DNA of 64,000 nt from Paludibacteraceae bacterium (GTDB taxonomy: Bacteria; Bacteroidota; Bacteroidia; Bacteroidales; Paludibacteraceae), in contig JAGCWQ010000116.1 of NCBI GenBank assembly GCA_017961765.1, positions 62,001-126,000 on the forward strand, read 5' to 3'. This document shows, piece by piece, positions 62,667-64,000 of this stretch (positions within the stretch are counted from its first letter, which is position 1; every line of letters starts with the position of its first letter). Made by a program: the position numbers and the translations under genes. Below the pieces are notes generated by a model, which saw only the letters and a list, made by a program, of their open reading frames with translations, was not told the origin of the DNA and did not search any database.

Positions 62667-63491
62667 TCACCTATTTTTTATTATCAACGTTTTGCCTCGT
62701 ACCTCCTTTTTTGAGGTTGGGTTCCATATATAAGGATATATCCAACACTCGGGCGATTCGCGTAGTCGCCCAGTTAATATCGTCATTCCTCTATACGAAA
62801 TGGTATCTCCTATGGACATTTCTATCAATGTGCCTCCCATCCTATTGGGGTAGTCATAGCCTACTCGGGTGACTCTCATTCTCTCCCCATACTCATCCTT
62901 TACGATAATTCTCCCGACGTGATTAGGGGAAATCGGCACAAACCTCTTCGACTCGTTTGTGTAGACCTGCTCGTTTCCGTCCACATCCGTATAGTGCAGT
63001 TCAGGATAATATTCATGGACGATGATAGGCGACAAGGGGAAGGCATCCTCTGCCAGAAGCTGGTTCGAGTAGTTGTCGTAGATCTTGATCTTCAAGAAAC
63101 TTGAACTCGGAGCGATTTCCGACACTTTACATTTCATGATGCTTTTGGGCGACTTGAACAAAGAGTCCATCGCAATGCCATCCGTATAGATGTGACCTTG
63201 GGCCACCTCGATTCTCACTCGTGGTTTTATCGTATATTGCTGCCGCAAAAGCAAGATGTTGGGCTCCGAGTTCTTTACAAGGTCGATGTTCGTAAAGTAC
63301 TTCAGGTAACAATCACGGTCCTTTATCAACTCATTTATCGAAAAAGTCATTGTGCCAGATTCCCGGAGGACACGAAGTTGCTTCGTCTGCAACTCGCCAT
63401 GAGCTACAGACAGAGAGGAGAATAGCACCCAAAAGAAGAAAAAGAAGAAGCCACTCTTTTTTATGATATAATCTCTGTTTTCTCTTTTCAT
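62667..63491 (-). CDS. Secreted protein, tandem paralogue family member 2
   Basis: This gene encodes a 274-residue paralogue of the neighbouring genes with a hydrophobic signal segment (SGFFFFFFWVLFSSLSVAHG). Family blocks are KIYDNYSNQLLAEDAFPLSP, HEYYPELHYTDVDGNEQVY, RFVPISPNHVGRIIVKDEYG and a terminal CWIYPYIWNPTSKK. It is 13 bases downstream of member 3 and 133 bases upstream of member 1. Part of the gene (62974-63019) is nearly identical to member 3 (63800-63845), two mismatches in 46 bases. Confidence 0.75.
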   Translation of the reverse strand: MKRENRDYIIKKSGFFFFFFWVLFSSLSVAHGELQTKQLRVLRESGTMTFSINELIKDRDCYLKYFTNIDLVKNSEPNILLLRQQYTIKPRVRIEVAQGHIYTDGIAMDSLFKSPKSIMKCKVSEIAPSSSFLKIKIYDNYSNQLLAEDAFPLSPIIVHEYYPELHYTDVDGNEQVYTNESKRFVPISPNHVGRIIVKDEYGERMRVTRVGYDYPNRMGGTLIEMSIGDTISYRGMTILTGRLRESPECWIYPYIWNPTSKKEVRGKTLIIKNR

Positions 63492-63504
63492 TCTTTCCTT
63501 ATTA

Positions 63505-64000
63505 TCAATGATATATATGGAATGTCTTTGTATTCTTCCCCCCCTTGTCATTCCCTATGGTGGAAATTATGGAACAGGGACATCGTTTTGATATATTACT
63601 AAGGAGGCCTATTTGCCAAGGCAATAAGGAACACCCCTCTTGATTAGCCACCATATTATTTCCAAAGATGCAAGGTGAATTGAAGCAAATGCTCAAAACA
63701 TTCATCCCTTGTCCATACTCATCTTTCACCACCACCGTTGCGGAGGAATTAGGTGAGATGGGAATCCATTGCTTGCTTTTATGGGTATATACTTGGGGGT
63801 TTCCGTCCACATCCGTATAGTGTAGTTCAGGATAATATCCATGGATTATCCTGGGTTTCAACTCATATTCTTCATTTGCCAAGAGGGAATTGCTATAGTT
63901 ATCGATAAACTTAACGACAAGATACTGCTCTTTTTTATAAATGCTACGTACCGCAAAACGATTTATTTGTGTGGGGGTTTTGAGCAAAGAGTCTTCCGGC
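63505..64000 (-). CDS. Secreted protein, tandem paralogue family member 3 (cut by window edge)
   Basis: The C-terminal 164 residues of a third paralogue; the frame remains open to the right edge, so the N-terminus is outside. Shared blocks are FIDNYSNSLLANEEYELKP, HGYYPELHYTDVDGNPQVY and KQWIPISPNSSATVVVKDEYG. The C-terminal 45 residues (NNMVANQEGCSLLPWQ onwards) fit the other copies poorly, so this copy has diverged or carries a compensated frameshift there. Confidence 0.7.
   Translation of the reverse strand, partial: PEDSLLKTPTQINRFAVRSIYKKEQYLVVKFIDNYSNSLLANEEYELKPRIIHGYYPELHYTDVDGNPQVYTHKSKQWIPISPNSSATVVVKDEYGQGMNVLSICFNSPCIFGNNMVANQEGCSLLPWQIGLLSNISKRCPCSIISTIGNDKGGKNTKTFHIYH

Noticed and set aside
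1..64000. tRNA, rRNA, CRISPR, IS or prophage features
   Set aside because: None could be seen: no cloverleaf with conserved T-loop that I could support, no repeat-spacer array, no transposase or integrase gene, and no recognisable inverted terminal repeats.

Overview
The window comes from a chromosome of a Bacteroidota bacterium, most likely of the order Bacteroidales. Four lines of evidence support this. Many genes are preceded by the Bacteroidetes -7 box TAnnTTTG, several with TTTG about 19 bases upstream. The type IX secretion (T9SS) components SprA and PorT are present, together with cargo-type C-terminal sorting domains of both type A and type B. There is a one-piece hybrid two-component regulator (HTCS) with an AraC-type output domain. 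The rpmB-rpmG-DUF4295 cluster is typical of the phylum. I cannot assign a genus. No rRNA, tRNA, CRISPR array, IS element or phage was recognised.

Layout, left to right. At 1-1.7 kb is the C-terminal half of an RND efflux pump with a small PII-like protein behind it. At 1.8-4.3 kb a WYL-domain regulator is divergent from an RtcB RNA ligase, and the spacer holds two identical TACGCA-N7-TGCGTA palindromes. At 4.4-7.4 kb an MBOAT O-acyltransferase is paired with an SGNH-like membrane protein. At 7.6-9.1 kb are a TolB-like propeller and a secreted unknown. At 9.2-18.6 kb lie sprA-ruvA (minus) and porT (plus). At 18.6-22 kb are a GNAT acetyltransferase, a small unknown, ftsY and mnmA. At 22.2-26.6 kb are a two-piece chromate transporter and an unknown lipoprotein/repeat-protein pair. 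At 26.7-31 kb is a pbpC-phosphoethanolamine transferase operon. At 31-35.3 kb are a pectinesterase, an anchored thioredoxin and an unknown protein. At 35.4-36.4 kb is an A+T-rich three-gene cassette (DUF3791-like, DUF3990 ADP-ribosyltransferase-like, small partner). At 36.7-44 kb are a TPR protein, a DUF3078 barrel, a DUF1294 protein, a large T9SS type B cargo and a VanZ-like protein. At 44-47 kb are queA, a DUF2027-Smr protein and a lipoprotein. At 47.2-51 kb are a FISUMP-type duplicated protein, a Cthe_2159-like carbohydrate-binding protein and a small T9SS cargo. At 51.3-56.6 kb are an outer-membrane barrel and the 1355-residue HTCS. At 57-59 kb are a membrane protein and a PagL-like barrel. 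At 59.1-61.6 kb are a CinA-type amidase, rpmB-rpmG-DUF4295 and ilvE. At 61.6-64 kb is a tandem array of three paralogous secreted proteins, the last one cut by the window edge.

How they fit together. Much of the content serves the cell envelope: secretion across the outer membrane (SprA, PorT and their cargo), peptidoglycan synthesis (PbpC), lipid A or glycan decoration (EptA-like, PagL-like, MBOAT/SGNH), and efflux. The leads I consider most unusual are the paired palindromes controlling the WYL/RtcB pair, the ADP-ribosyltransferase-like cassette, two minus-strand small-RNA candidates (near 22.0 kb and 56.8 kb), and the tandem family of unknown secreted proteins at the right edge. Start sites were moved from the longest open frame where promoter position, signal peptide or family length argued for it. 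These shifts are stated in the entries.
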